The translations under genes were made by a program, and so were the position numbers. The notes beneath the pieces are model-generated. The model saw only the letters and a program-made list of their open reading frames with translations, was not told the DNA's origin and made no database searches. Of a stretch of DNA of 64,000 nt, positions 1 to 8,967 are shown piece after piece. The DNA is taken from contig DFGT01000024.1 in assembly GCA_002371265.1 (NCBI GenBank), positions 62,001 through 126,000 on the forward strand, read 5' to 3'. This DNA comes from Bacteroidales bacterium UBA3743. Lineage in GTDB: Bacteria; Bacteroidota; Bacteroidia; Bacteroidales; Paludibacteraceae. How positions within the stretch are numbered: the first letter of the stretch is position 1; each line of letters opens with the position of its first letter.

Positions 1-139
1 GGTTGTTGTGTGTCAAACCTCCTAGAAGGATGCAAGGTTCAACATAATCGATTTCCAATGCTCTTACTGCAATCAACAGATCTTCTTCCTTCATTGCCTG
101 CTTTGAGCATGGACCATAGAGATTTAAGCCTATTTTCAT
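1..139 (-). CDS. TIM-barrel sugar phosphate isomerase/epimerase-like protein, 5' fragment
   Basis: Only the first 46 codons are inside the window; the gene runs off the left edge on the minus strand. The ATG at 139 gives MKIGLNLYGPCSKQ followed by an acidic helix and VEPCILLGG. This pattern (short first beta strand, then a helix and a strand bearing an acidic residue) is typical of the N-terminus of xylose isomerase-like TIM-barrel enzymes acting on sugar phosphates. A Bacteroidota -7 box lies about 22 nt upstream of the ATG, which supports the start. The family call rests on a very short fragment and is tentative. Confidence 0.5.
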   Translation of the reverse strand, partial: MKIGLNLYGPCSKQAMKEEDLLIAVRALEIDYVEPCILLGGLTHNN

Positions 140-160
140 TGATACTTTTTTAGTGTGGCG

Positions 161-188
161 CAAAATTATAAATATCGACATAATTCAA
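161..188 (-). promoter_or_regulatory. Bacteroidota-type promoter for the leftward gene at 139
   Basis: On the minus strand TAATTTTG (168-161) matches the -7 consensus TAnnTTTG, and a TTG (188-186) lies 17 nt upstream as a -33 element. The predicted start site is roughly 15 nt before the ATG. Confidence 0.5.
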
Positions 189-211
189 CCAATGATATGG
201 GCAAAAAAGTC

Positions 212-219
212 TATATTTG
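212..219 (+). promoter_or_regulatory. Bacteroidota -7 box upstream of miaA
   Basis: TATATTTG matches TAnnTTTG and lies 60 nt before the miaA ATG. No clear -33 TTTG box is visible. It would drive miaA and the overlapping tatD gene, divergent from the leftward promoter next to it. Confidence 0.5.
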
Positions 220-278
220 TGAACAAATTCTTAATTTTTGAAGAATTTTGAGCATTTTTTTTAGAATTCCAAACACAG

Positions 279-1172
279 ATGAGCAAACGACTAATCGTCA
301 TACTCGGACCGACGGCTATCGGAAAAACAGGACTCAGCATTCAAGTTGCTGAACGTCTTCACACGGACATAATTTCGTGTGACTCTCGTCAGTTCTATAA
401 AGATATTCCGATTGTCACAGCCGCACCGTCTGCGGAAGAGTTGAAGAGAGCCAAACATCATTTCATAGGAATGCTTGGTCTTGACGACTACTATAGCTGC
501 GGACGTTTTGAGATTGAGGCTTTGGCAAAACTGGAAGAGTTGTTTGCCTCTCACGATGATGTGGTGATGGTAGGTGGATCGATGCTCTATATCGACGCTC
601 TTTGCAACGGAATAGACGACCGCCCGAATGTGGATGAAAAATTGCGTGATGAGCTGTGGAAGCGGTATGAGACGGAGGGTATCAGCAATATGCTGGGTGA
701 ACTGAAGATTCTTGACCCTGAATACTATGAAGAGGTTGATCCTCATAATTATAAGCGTATTATTCACGCTCTGGAAATTTGTCTGGAGACGGGAAAGCCT
801 TATACTGAGATTCGTAAGCAGGAAAAAAAACAGCGTCCGTTCGACATTGTGAAGATCGGGCTTACTCTCCCTCGTGAGGAGATGTACGACAGAATCAATC
901 GTCGCACTTATGTGATGATTGAAGACGGTGCGGAAGCAGAAGCTCGCAACGTCTATCCATATCGACATCTGAACAGCCTTAACACAGTGGGATTCAAAGA
1001 GTTGTTCGCATATATTGATGGTGATTATTCATTGGAGAAAGCTATTGAGGAAATTCAGAAGAACACTCGCCGATACGCAAAAAAACAGATGACTTGGTGG
1101 AAGCGAGACCAGGAGATCAATTGGTTTTCGCCTTTTGAAAAAGATAAAATATTTGAATTTTTAGGAATATGA
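279..1172 (+). CDS. miaA: tRNA dimethylallyltransferase MiaA
   Basis: Transfers a dimethylallyl group from DMAPP to N6 of A37 in tRNAs that read UNN codons, in the cytoplasm. The 297-residue protein has the family's usual length. It shows the P-loop GPTAIGKT at residues 10-17, the substrate motif DSRQFYKD, VGGSMLYI, the tRNA-contact helix NYKRIIHALE, and the C-terminal GFKELFAYI and RRYAKKQMTWWKR segments. The stop overlaps the start of the next gene (ATGA at 1169-1172), so the pair is probably one transcript with translational coupling. The family is well recognised; nothing appears missing. Confidence 0.97.
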   Translation: MSKRLIVILGPTAIGKTGLSIQVAERLHTDIISCDSRQFYKDIPIVTAAPSAEELKRAKHHFIGMLGLDDYYSCGRFEIEALAKLEELFASHDDVVMVGGSMLYIDALCNGIDDRPNVDEKLRDELWKRYETEGISNMLGELKILDPEYYEEVDPHNYKRIIHALEICLETGKPYTEIRKQEKKQRPFDIVKIGLTLPREEMYDRINRRTYVMIEDGAEAEARNVYPYRHLNSLNTVGFKELFAYIDGDYSLEKAIEEIQKNTRRYAKKQMTWWKRDQEINWFSPFEKDKIFEFLGI

Positions 1173-1939
1173 TCATAGATACTCATTCCCATATTTATAT
1201 GGATGAAGACTACCCTGACGACAAAGCGGAGGTAGTTGAACGATTGAAAGCCGCTGGTGTAGGCAAAGTGATATTGCCAAATGTGGATTTGAGCACCATT
1301 CCGCAGATGCACGCATTGGCAGACACTGATCCTGGATTGTTCTCGTGTGCGATGGGCCTGCATCCTACAGAAGTGAAAGAGGATTGGCAGAGTGTGCTTG
1401 ATGAGATGTTTGCATATCTTCCTCAACGCAAGTATTGCGCTTTGGGCGAGATTGGCATTGACCTCTATTGGGAAGACGATTTCAAGGAGATTCAGATAAA
1501 GGCGTTTGAGCAGCAGGTCGACGTCGCTATTCAAAACGATCTGCCTATTATCATCCATCAGCGTAAGGCTCTCGATGAATGTACGGCATCACTGAAGAAA
1601 TTCGACAAATCCAAACTGCATGGTGTGTTCCACTGTTTCACTGGCAATATCCACGAAGCTGAACAGATGATGAAACTTGGAGATTTTGTTTTGGGAATAG
1701 GCGGTGTAGTGACATTCAAGAATGCAGGAGTGGCTGCTGCGGTCAAGGATATTCCGTTAGACAGGATCGTGTTGGAGACAGATGCCCCGTATCTTGCTCC
1801 GGTGCCTAAACGTGGACAGCGTAATGAGACCGCGTTTATCGCATATACAGCCGCCAAAGTGGCAGAAATCAAGGAGATGGATGTCGACGCTGTGGCAGAT
1901 GCGACGTCGAAGACAGCAATCGATATGTTTGGATTATAG
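1169..1939 (+). CDS. tatD: TatD family hydrolase (metal-dependent DNase)
   Basis: A cytoplasmic amidohydrolase-fold nuclease of 256 residues, the normal length. Metal ligands are all visible: HSH at residues 6-8, the Glu of GEIGID, His in IIHQRKA, His in FHCFTG and Asp in ETDAPYLAP. TatD proteins act as 3'-5' exonucleases or D-aminoacyl hydrolase relatives; which activity applies here cannot be read from the sequence. The start overlaps the miaA stop by 4 nt. The gene ends 25 bp from the convergent ATPase/nuclease gene and no hairpin terminator is obvious between them. Confidence 0.93.
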   Translation: MIIDTHSHIYMDEDYPDDKAEVVERLKAAGVGKVILPNVDLSTIPQMHALADTDPGLFSCAMGLHPTEVKEDWQSVLDEMFAYLPQRKYCALGEIGIDLYWEDDFKEIQIKAFEQQVDVAIQNDLPIIIHQRKALDECTASLKKFDKSKLHGVFHCFTGNIHEAEQMMKLGDFVLGIGGVVTFKNAGVAAAVKDIPLDRIVLETDAPYLAPVPKRGQRNETAFIAYTAAKVAEIKEMDVDAVADATSKTAIDMFGL

Positions 1940-1964
1940 TGTCGATATTCTTAAATTTATCTCG

Positions 1965-3512
1965 TCATTCCTCAACTTTCCATCCTTCAATCGTCCTTTC
2001 CTCGCTTGAGAAATTCACTCCGATCTTAACAATCGGTCTGCCATCCGTGCGGTATGGCTCGGCATAACCCTTTTCATTTATCTGTGCAAGTGCTTTCTCC
2101 GCACTCTCATCCACCTTGAATTCGATGATGAAAATCTGTTTTGGGGCGAATAGAATGCAGTCGAGGCGACCTTTCGACGTGTTGACCTCCGACTGAGTGT
2201 AGAAACCAAGCCAACGGAACAAGACGTAGATGACCGTCTGAAAATGTTTCTCATTCTTATTGTTCAGCACGTTTGGAATCTGCACAAAAAACTCCTTCAA
2301 CAGTTCGAAAGCCTCATCGATTTTTCCTGCTTTGAGTGCGAAGTAGAATTTTTGCATATTCAATTTTCCATCTTTTGATGAGCATCCCACCCACGATGGC
2401 ATCAACACTTCAAGCATAGATACACGAACTTCATTGTTAGGGTAAGATAAAGTATAGACTTCCGACTCTCTGTCGTAATCCTTAATCGTAAGATATCCAG
2501 CCTGAAAAAGCAATGGATAGACGCTTCTGCTGTCTTCCTGTGACACATAGAAATCCGACTCGAAAAGTTCAACACTCTCAAAATCAAGTATCTGGGCATT
2601 GTGTTTCTTCAAATGATCTATCACGTAGGAAGACGTTGCAGTCTCAAACCAGAAGTTTTTCAGCTCCTTCTTGCTGAATGCCGACAGGACACTTAGAGGA
2701 TTGAAGACATCTGTTTTCTTTTTTGAAAAATGGTATCCGTCGTATTTAGTTTTCAGTTTCAGAGCCATTTCATCAAAAGAAATTTCCTCATTTCTCGCAA
2801 AAAACTCGATGTCTTCTCTGAAATTCTCCATCAATTCATCTTGAGTTATGCCACAGATGTCGCAAAACGCATCATCCATAGAGATGTTTTCCAGATTGTT
2901 GAGCGTGGAGAAAATGGAAACTTGAGAGAATCTAGATATTCCTGTGATGAAAACAAACTGCTCAAACTGCTCGTTCACCTTCACCTGCTGATACAGCTCC
3001 TGAAGAACTGGTTTTACATCTGCTAATTTTCCATCGTGAAGATGAGCCAACAGCGGAGAATCATATTCGTCGATCAGGATCACGGCTTTGCGACCGGTAT
3101 TTTTTACCGCTGTCTGAATAAGATTTTTAAAGCGCACGCCATTGTTCTTCTCCTCTGTCTGTATGTCATATTTTTTTTCATACCACCATAATGTGTTGCC
3201 GATATATGAATACATTCCGTCTACATCCATATCCTTGCATCCGCTCATATCAAACCTGAAGACGGGATATTTGATCCAGTCCTTCTCCAACCTACTTATT
3301 TTCAGATCCTTGAACAGTTCTCTGTTTCCCTCGAAATATTGCTGGAGTGTGTTGATAAGCAAAGACTTGCCGAAACGGCGAGGACGAGAAAGGAACACAA
3401 ATGTACGATTTTTTATCATCTCATACATCCGTTCAGTCTTGTCGACGTATGCATAACCATCCTCAATGATGGCCTTGAAATCCTGTCGTCCTATCGGATA
3501 TGGTTTTATCAT
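1965..3512 (-). CDS. AAA-ATPase-like / PD-(D/E)XK nuclease fusion protein
   Basis: A 515-residue protein of the two-domain architecture common in gut Bacteroidales: an N-terminal AAA-ATPase_like region (PF09820) and a C-terminal PD-(D/E)XK nuclease domain (PF08011). The ATPase part starts YPIGRQDFKAIIEDGYAYVDKT, as is usual in the family, with the Walker A variant RPRRFGKSLL near residue 45 and Walker B AVILIDEYDSP near 145. The nuclease part has GRLDCILFAP followed by IFIIEFKVD, giving the D...ExK signature. The biological role is unknown; such genes are expanded in Bacteroidota and often lie near mobile DNA. It is transcribed alone from a minus-strand promoter. Confidence 0.9.
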   Translation of the reverse strand: MIKPYPIGRQDFKAIIEDGYAYVDKTERMYEMIKNRTFVFLSRPRRFGKSLLINTLQQYFEGNRELFKDLKISRLEKDWIKYPVFRFDMSGCKDMDVDGMYSYIGNTLWWYEKKYDIQTEEKNNGVRFKNLIQTAVKNTGRKAVILIDEYDSPLLAHLHDGKLADVKPVLQELYQQVKVNEQFEQFVFITGISRFSQVSIFSTLNNLENISMDDAFCDICGITQDELMENFREDIEFFARNEEISFDEMALKLKTKYDGYHFSKKKTDVFNPLSVLSAFSKKELKNFWFETATSSYVIDHLKKHNAQILDFESVELFESDFYVSQEDSRSVYPLLFQAGYLTIKDYDRESEVYTLSYPNNEVRVSMLEVLMPSWVGCSSKDGKLNMQKFYFALKAGKIDEAFELLKEFFVQIPNVLNNKNEKHFQTVIYVLFRWLGFYTQSEVNTSKGRLDCILFAPKQIFIIEFKVDESAEKALAQINEKGYAEPYRTDGRPIVKIGVNFSSEERTIEGWKVEE

Positions 3513-3538
3513 AATGCTCTCTTATTCAATTTACTCTG

Positions 3539-3546
3539 CAAATATA
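3539..3546 (-). promoter_or_regulatory. Bacteroidota -7 box for the ATPase/nuclease gene
   Basis: TATATTTG on the minus strand lies 26 nt upstream of the ATG at 3512 and matches TAnnTTTG exactly. Confidence 0.5.
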
Positions 3547-3592
3547 ATGATTTTCGATTGATTTTTCTAAATCTTTAGTCATCAACCATCTA

Positions 3593-6157
3593 TCATTTCA
3601 CCAATACACTTTTCCCATTCACCACATACACTCCCGTCTTTACAGGAATTTCAACCTTCATTCCTGCCTGCATATACAACTCTTTGACTATGCGTCCGTT
3701 AATGTCGTGTATACGGATCCATTCGCCTTTGTCTGTGCTCTCCACAACGATTTCTCCATTTATGCTGTAGATGATTAGCGAAGAATTGTCAGCGATGCTG
3801 TTTTTCACCTCTGTCAAATCTCCTGCCAATGCCTTGACTTCCTGACGTGACAAGATTATCCAGCGTTGGTTGGAAGCTGAGTTCTGATGGTCAAAACGAG
3901 AGGTTGAGACATTGTTGGATGAAGATGTCAACGCATTCGGTTTGTCTGATCCATTTGCGAAAGTCATCCAATATGATTTAAGATTGAAATCATTTGTCAC
4001 CACATTCTGTCGTGAGCCGAGCATCTGGATTCCAAAATTGTCATTGTCAGACAAATTGAGGCGTGAATTGCTGCAAGAAAGCGATTTCTCCGACTCTATG
4101 TTCTTCAAATCATAATATTGCGTAGTCGGGTTGAAACGTATCTGCCATGCGTACGAATGATCTTTCAGCACCGTCTTCCAATCACTCTTCTGCATTTGCA
4201 GATTGCTTCCGTTTGTTTTAAGCATAGAGAATTCAGATCCATTTAGATCGTTGGCTGAAAGGATGTAGTAGTATTCATTGTCGTCCTGAATGAATGTGTA
4301 AGCTGGCGACGCGAATGCTCCCGACACAGGAGGCAGATTATCCTCTCCCAACGACTGGACGATAAGAGCGTTTGCGTAGTATAGCATACGTGTGCCATTG
4401 TCTTCATGCGCACCGTTGATTCCGTATGGCCAGAAATGAGTTTTGTCTCCTTTCAGATGAGCATTGTTGTCATTTTCCAAGAAAGCCAGAATTTGGTCTG
4501 TTCGCTCGCCAAGCCAAAAACCACTGCTTGTTTTCTCTCGGTAGACGCTGCTGTTATACCAAGTTTCTGTTGTGCCGACGCCCACGGCATGTGCCATCTC
4601 ATGTTGGATTGTGCCTGTACGCTGGTAGCTGGCGTTTGGCCCCACACGCATCCAGCCTCCATAGCTGCAGTCGGCAGTCTCGGTGCTGGCTCCATAGTTC
4701 ACAGTCATGTTTATACCTTTGATGCTTGTCAGGTTGTTCCAAATATCCACAGCATCTTTCACAGCTGAATTTATACGTCCGTTCTCTTCCGAAGATCCAC
4801 CATTGTTGTAAGTCCATGTGATTTGTCCCATAGGCAGTGTGCAGATTTTGATTGTCTTACCATACCCCACTACATTTTGATTAGTCATCGCATACGGACG
4901 TATATAATAGAATGTTGATGGATTCAGATTTTCAATCACATAGATATCTCCATTGTTGCTGAACGATTTTGTCGATCGGCTGTCTCTTATCGTTGGATTG
5001 GTTCTCGTTCCGTAGCAAAATCCTTTCTCCACAATTCCGCTGCCTGAGAATGATGCACGGCCAAAAGCCATTGTCGCTCCTCGTGCATGACGTGGGTCAG
5101 TAGTGACAGTTGGGACAGGTCCGCTTGCATGGCTGGTCTTGTAGAAAAGCATCAGATCATCCAGTTTTAAAATCATTTCATTGACATCTGCGACGGATTT
5201 GTTTTCATCAGCATGAATTTTCTTAGCTTTGCTCAATGCCTCTGCAATTTCTGCGTCTTCACTTGCTGCCGGCTCGGCTTCTGAGATCAAATCAGCTAGC
5301 TCAGAATATAGGTCGACGGAAGATTGTGCCGACTCTGTAGCCTTGCGAAGGTCTGACACTATTGAGGAAAGATTCTGTGTAGACGGTGAAGAAATCCATG
5401 ATTGGGCGTTTTCGGTAGCCTCTTTCAGATTCTTACGATGTGTGGCATTCATTGTTTTTGTCAGCAATTCGTTTGCCGCATCCACACGTTTCGATAATTC
5501 TTCAGCAAGATAACCAGTTGATTCTTCGCCGACAATGTATAATTTCACAAAATCAGCCACCACTTTGGCTGAATTAGCCGAACCGTTGGACACAGCCTTG
5601 AATCCAATCTGTATGCGCCCCGTCGTCTCCTTGGATAGAGAGAACGAAACCTCATCTGATTTCCATTGATCAGATGGAAATGACGACATCGACGACATTT
5701 TTGCATTGCCGTTTTCAGGAATCCATCCAAGCAAACTATAGCCATTGTTGGAATTACTGCCATTGAAGAATGCTGTCTGGATTTTATAGTTTCCGGCTGG
5801 AAGAGTCACAGTCTGGAAAAATTTCATTTCCTGATCCCAACCAGTGCTCAAAGCAAGACATCCGCCTTTGGAATTTTCATATCCGGCAGACGGAACCTTT
5901 CCGTAAGTGTTGAACGTTTTGGCAGTACCATATTCATAGATTCCGCAAACCGTATAATCCACGCTGAAATCCTTGTTCCAACCATATATCGGCAGAATTT
6001 CCTGAGCCACATTCCCCTCTTCTGAGATGCGGTAGTCGAAATGAGACTCATCATCAAAACCGGCGTTTTGGAGATAAAGGTCAGAGACATCAATGTCGGC
6101 CCATGCGAGCGACGATAATGTGGATAGAGCAAATATAGAAAAGTAACGTCTTTTCAT
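3593..6157 (-). CDS. Secreted HExxH zinc-protease-like protein with T9SS type A sorting domain
   Basis: An 854-residue exported protein. Order of parts: signal peptide (1-20, ending SLAWA), a beta-sandwich module (about 25-210), a helical Ala/Glu/Ser-rich stretch (215-340), an Fn3-like segment (about 345-440), then a protease-like region with QHEMAHAVGVG at about residues 518-528 (His519, Glu520, His523). A ricin/lectin-like beta region covers about 620-790. The C-terminus (about 795-854) ends GVYVVNGKSVLVK, typical of a type A T9SS sorting domain. The position of the usual metzincin third ligand is Thr, not His or Asp; later candidates are the His in THFWPYG and in GAHEDNG. Likely surface-exposed or released; the substrate is unknown. 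Confidence 0.75.
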   Translation of the reverse strand: MKRRYFSIFALSTLSSLAWADIDVSDLYLQNAGFDDESHFDYRISEEGNVAQEILPIYGWNKDFSVDYTVCGIYEYGTAKTFNTYGKVPSAGYENSKGGCLALSTGWDQEMKFFQTVTLPAGNYKIQTAFFNGSNSNNGYSLLGWIPENGNAKMSSMSSFPSDQWKSDEVSFSLSKETTGRIQIGFKAVSNGSANSAKVVADFVKLYIVGEESTGYLAEELSKRVDAANELLTKTMNATHRKNLKEATENAQSWISSPSTQNLSSIVSDLRKATESAQSSVDLYSELADLISEAEPAASEDAEIAEALSKAKKIHADENKSVADVNEMILKLDDLMLFYKTSHASGPVPTVTTDPRHARGATMAFGRASFSGSGIVEKGFCYGTRTNPTIRDSRSTKSFSNNGDIYVIENLNPSTFYYIRPYAMTNQNVVGYGKTIKICTLPMGQITWTYNNGGSSEENGRINSAVKDAVDIWNNLTSIKGINMTVNYGASTETADCSYGGWMRVGPNASYQRTGTIQHEMAHAVGVGTTETWYNSSVYREKTSSGFWLGERTDQILAFLENDNNAHLKGDKTHFWPYGINGAHEDNGTRMLYYANALIVQSLGEDNLPPVSGAFASPAYTFIQDDNEYYYILSANDLNGSEFSMLKTNGSNLQMQKSDWKTVLKDHSYAWQIRFNPTTQYYDLKNIESEKSLSCSNSRLNLSDNDNFGIQMLGSRQNVVTNDFNLKSYWMTFANGSDKPNALTSSSNNVSTSRFDHQNSASNQRWIILSRQEVKALAGDLTEVKNSIADNSSLIIYSINGEIVVESTDKGEWIRIHDINGRIVKELYMQAGMKVEIPVKTGVYVVNGKSVLVK

Positions 6158-6189
6158 GGTATATGTGTTTAAGATTCAAATTTATATGG

Positions 6190-6197
6190 CAAATATA
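6190..6197 (-). promoter_or_regulatory. Bacteroidota -7 box for the secreted protease-like gene
   Basis: TATATTTG on the minus strand, 32 nt upstream of the ATG at 6157. It is back-to-back with the rightward box at 6222. Confidence 0.45.
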
Positions 6198-6221
6198 AGA
6201 ATGTTTTAGAAAAATAATGAT

Positions 6222-6229
6222 ACTTTTGT
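6222..6229 (+). promoter_or_regulatory. Bacteroidota -7 box for the first two paralogous exported proteins
   Basis: TACTTTTG matches TAnnTTTG and lies 31 nt before the ATG at 6261. Confidence 0.45.
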
Positions 6230-6260
6230 TTAAGATTACAAGATACATAGATTTATTTTT

Positions 6261-7133
6261 ATGCCACGATATTTCTTATCAGTTATAGTTTTGTTTACTG
6301 CCACCCTTTCATTCGCTGATGTCAACATTTACGATTTTTTGGAAGGTGTTTGGAGTACAGGAGAAATTTATACGAGTACTTTGTATACAAATGAAATGAC
6401 AGATGAAGATGGAAATGTCATAAGAGACGAAGATGGAAATGTTGTTTATAATACTGTTGGAGATTACAGGACATATTATCGTTTAGTTAAAGACAAAGAG
6501 ATTTTGGAATTTGAATATTTGAGATTTGGAAACGATAATGGAGATCTAGAAGAAAATGTGACTCCAGAATACATATCTAATTATCAATTTATTGCAATTT
6601 ATAAGAAAGGAGAATCGTTCCCGAATGATCTTATGTTGAGTGAGATTGAGGATGAATATTCAAATACGGTAGTCCTATTGAAGAAAAATTATAACAAATA
6701 CGATAGAATTTATCGTGACAATTTTATAGTTTCTGATGTTATTTATGAAAATGGACAATGGAGTTTATCAATAGATAAAGAAAAATTCAAAAAAATGGAT
6801 CCATCAGAACTTCCAAATTATTTTTGGAAGTCACTCTATGAATATTCTATCAAATCAAGAGAAGACTATTTCGCTATTTTTTTCAACAAAAAGGTTGGTG
6901 TATATATAAAAGAAGATACAGAAGAATCTGCAGACTCAGCGGACCCCCAAAAGACACAAATCAATCTTGTAGAGATTCGTGATGTAAATGAAAACAACGC
7001 ATACTATCATGTTGAGCCTCTTGGCAAAAGTGATATAGGAGACGGTGATGGTTGGATTCCTGCGAGAGATATAGTATTGGTTTCCGATATGATTCTTAAT
7101 ATAAACCCAACAAATAAGCAGATTGAGAAATGA
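6261..7133 (+). CDS. Exported protein of a local three-member family, copy 1
   Basis: A 290-residue protein with a signal peptide (1-19, ending LSFA) and no further membrane segment, so probably periplasmic or surface-located. It resembles the next gene and the one at 12318 along its whole length. Shared landmarks are EGVW near the N-terminus, GDYRTYYRLVKD, an ED(E/V)xSNT segment, and a C-terminal block YHVEPLGKSD...DGWIPARDIVLVSDMIL. That last block looks like an SH3-like beta barrel. I recognise no named family. The stop overlaps the next start (ATGA), indicating co-translation. The DNA is AT-rich compared with the neighbouring housekeeping genes. Confidence 0.75.
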   Translation: MPRYFLSVIVLFTATLSFADVNIYDFLEGVWSTGEIYTSTLYTNEMTDEDGNVIRDEDGNVVYNTVGDYRTYYRLVKDKEILEFEYLRFGNDNGDLEENVTPEYISNYQFIAIYKKGESFPNDLMLSEIEDEYSNTVVLLKKNYNKYDRIYRDNFIVSDVIYENGQWSLSIDKEKFKKMDPSELPNYFWKSLYEYSIKSREDYFAIFFNKKVGVYIKEDTEESADSADPQKTQINLVEIRDVNENNAYYHVEPLGKSDIGDGDGWIPARDIVLVSDMILNINPTNKQIEK

Positions 7134-7999
7134 AACGAATTCTATTCATAATAACACTATTGATTAACAGCATTTTTGCTTTTTCTCAACAAATGAGCAG
7201 ATGCGATTGTGTGCAAGGCTTGTGGATGATTGAAGACGAGTATAAATTACTATATGATTCCGCTTCTGCCGCAAATATCAAAAGCAATGTTTATGAGACG
7301 TTGGGAGATTACCGAACTTATTACATTCTAGTGAAAGATGATCATATGTTGGTGATGGATTTCTTGAGATTCATACGTAATGCAGAAAAGAAGGAGTTTG
7401 ATTATCAGCAAGAAAATACCGCATGTTATCAGTTTATGTTAGTCAAAGACTCGTATCTTAAGGAGGATACCGTTCCCGATGAATTTTTGTTTAGAGGTGA
7501 TATGGAAGATGTCAATTCTAATACTATTATGACTTTCCGACAAGATTATAATTTTAAAACGGATAGAATACGACGAAACAACGTAAATGTCTCATCTATA
7601 TCTTGTGCGGATGGATATTTGAATTGGTCTCTTCCTGAAGACGGTTGGGCTTATCAAGGAAACTACAAAAAGGCCGAGTTTATAGAATTACCAGGCTATT
7701 TTCTTAACGAATTATTCAATTATTCTGTAGCAACAAAAAGAGACCATTTTGCAAAGTATCTAGGTAAGAAAATTGGTGTGGTGTTTGAAAAGAGCAAATC
7801 AGAATACAATGATTTTGATATCATTGCCGCTTCTAAATTCCGACATGTTGTAATCACAGAAGAAACCGATACCACATATCATGTTGTGCCACTTGGCGAT
7901 AGTATGATCGAAGATGGCTGGAAGAAGAAGGAAGATGTGAAATTGTTGAGAGATATGATTTTATATAAAGACGCGACATTGTCACGTCCAAACAAATAA
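7130..7999 (+). CDS. Exported protein of a local three-member family, copy 2
   Basis: A 289-residue protein with a signal peptide (about 1-19, ending IFAFS). It is a divergent tandem duplicate of the upstream gene: CVQGLWMIEDEY, LGDYRTYYILVKDD, DMEDVNSNTI and a C-terminal YHVVPLGDS...DGWKKKEDVKLLRDMIL align with the corresponding parts of copies 1 and 3. The function is unknown. The start overlaps the stop of copy 1 by 4 nt and a hairpin terminator follows at 8023. Confidence 0.75.
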   Translation: MKRILFIITLLINSIFAFSQQMSRCDCVQGLWMIEDEYKLLYDSASAANIKSNVYETLGDYRTYYILVKDDHMLVMDFLRFIRNAEKKEFDYQQENTACYQFMLVKDSYLKEDTVPDEFLFRGDMEDVNSNTIMTFRQDYNFKTDRIRRNNVNVSSISCADGYLNWSLPEDGWAYQGNYKKAEFIELPGYFLNELFNYSVATKRDHFAKYLGKKIGVVFEKSKSEYNDFDIIAASKFRHVVITEETDTTYHVVPLGDSMIEDGWKKKEDVKLLRDMILYKDATLSRPNK

Positions 8000-8022
8000 T
8001 TAGAAATCTATAAATAATGCTT

Positions 8023-8057
8023 GCAGAGACGTGATTTTTATCGCATCTCTGCTTTTA
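8023..8057 (+). terminator. Intrinsic terminator after the copy 1-copy 2 pair
   Basis: GCAGAGA (8023-8029) pairs with TCTCTGC (8046-8052) and is followed by TTTTAT. It lies 24 nt after the stop at 7999. Confidence 0.7.
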
Positions 8058-8080
8058 TAATTGTCATTTTTTTGAAAAAT

Positions 8081-8112
8081 TTTGCATAAAAAAAAGCATT
8101 TATTTATTTTTG
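8081..8112 (+). promoter_or_regulatory. Strong Bacteroidota promoter with a 350-nt leader
   Basis: TTTG (8081-8084), 20 nt, then TATTTTTG (8105-8112): a full match to the -33/-7 consensus. The next start codon is at 8464, so the transcript would have an untranslated leader of about 345 nt. The leader contains a CCGAT/ATCGG hairpin just after the promoter and a copy of the interspersed double-hairpin repeat at 8264. Confidence 0.65.
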
Positions 8113-8263
8113 CCGATGTCTAAATCGGTTTGCATCGTTTTAATGGATATTACTAACACACTAATAATCAATTAATCGTACAAACTCAATTTTTCACATA
8201 TACTCTAAATTTTATACATGTTTTAGAGACTGTTTATACTTAACTTAAAGTTGGATTATAATA

Positions 8264-8330
8264 GAGGATTGTTAAGGACGGAACGTCCTACCCCCTCCTC
8301 TCAAGTGCGAGCCGAAGGCGAGCACTTAAA
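8264..8330 (+). repeat. Interspersed double-hairpin repeat, copy A
   Basis: Begins GAGGATTGTTAAGG. It contains hairpin 1 (GGACG-GAA-CGTCC) and hairpin 2 (GTGCGAGCC-GAA-GGCGAGCAC with a tandem GA/AG internal mismatch). It lies in the leader of the gene at 8464. Confidence 0.75.
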
Positions 8331-8463
8331 ATAGTACAACTGCTCAGTCTTATGAACTTGCAGAAGTGGATGTGTTCGTGCCTCAAACATGTTTTTACTT
8401 CTATAATTAAACTTAAACAGCTTTTTTATTTGAGATTTATTTGCGAAACTTAATAACATAAAC

Positions 8464-8967
8464 ATGAAAAACTTAAAACTAATTATTCTCATTGCATTCG
8501 GTAGTGTCATCGGATGCGTGAATGTTTGGGGTGAGAAACCCTCCGCGCAAATCACGGTTGAAACGTCCGGTCGCACACCGCAGACGATCAGCATGTATGA
8601 GTCGGGCAAGATGTATTTTTCTGGAGATTTCTTAGTGTTTGAGTCGTCAGCAGAATCAAACCAGAATCCTGTCAAGATTGATTTGAAGGAGATCGAAAAA
8701 CTTTTATTCTCCGCTGGTGATGCGTCAAAAGTGGATGATGCTTTGTATGTGTCATCATTTAATGTCTCACCTAATCCAGCAAAAGATTTTATCACTCTTC
8801 AACTTCCTTTTAATGAGGAGCGTCCATATTCTATTTACGATATGAGTGGTAATATTGTAAAGTCTGGCTCTGTAAGCAGTGGTGAAAAAATAAATGTTGA
8901 ATCGCTTTCTGCAGGAATGTATTTGATCAATATAGGTAACATGTATATTAAATTCAACAAGTTATGA
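8464..8967 (+). CDS. Small exported protein with T9SS type A sorting domain
   Basis: A 167-residue protein: signal peptide (about 1-23, ending NVWG), a short domain (25-92) with the KIDLKEIEKLLFS motif that recurs as 'DIDSxxF' in Bacteroidales surface proteins, and a sorting domain (about 97-167). The sorting domain starts FNVSPNPAKDFITLQLP and ends GMYLINIGNMYIKFNKL. It is unusually small for a T9SS cargo, most of it being the sorting domain. The stop overlaps the next start (ATGA at 8964-8967), so it is translationally coupled to the beta-helix protein, which has no sorting domain of its own. It may be an accessory or carrier for that protein; this is inference. Confidence 0.75.
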   Translation: MKNLKLIILIAFGSVIGCVNVWGEKPSAQITVETSGRTPQTISMYESGKMYFSGDFLVFESSAESNQNPVKIDLKEIEKLLFSAGDASKVDDALYVSSFNVSPNPAKDFITLQLPFNEERPYSIYDMSGNIVKSGSVSSGEKINVESLSAGMYLINIGNMYIKFNKL

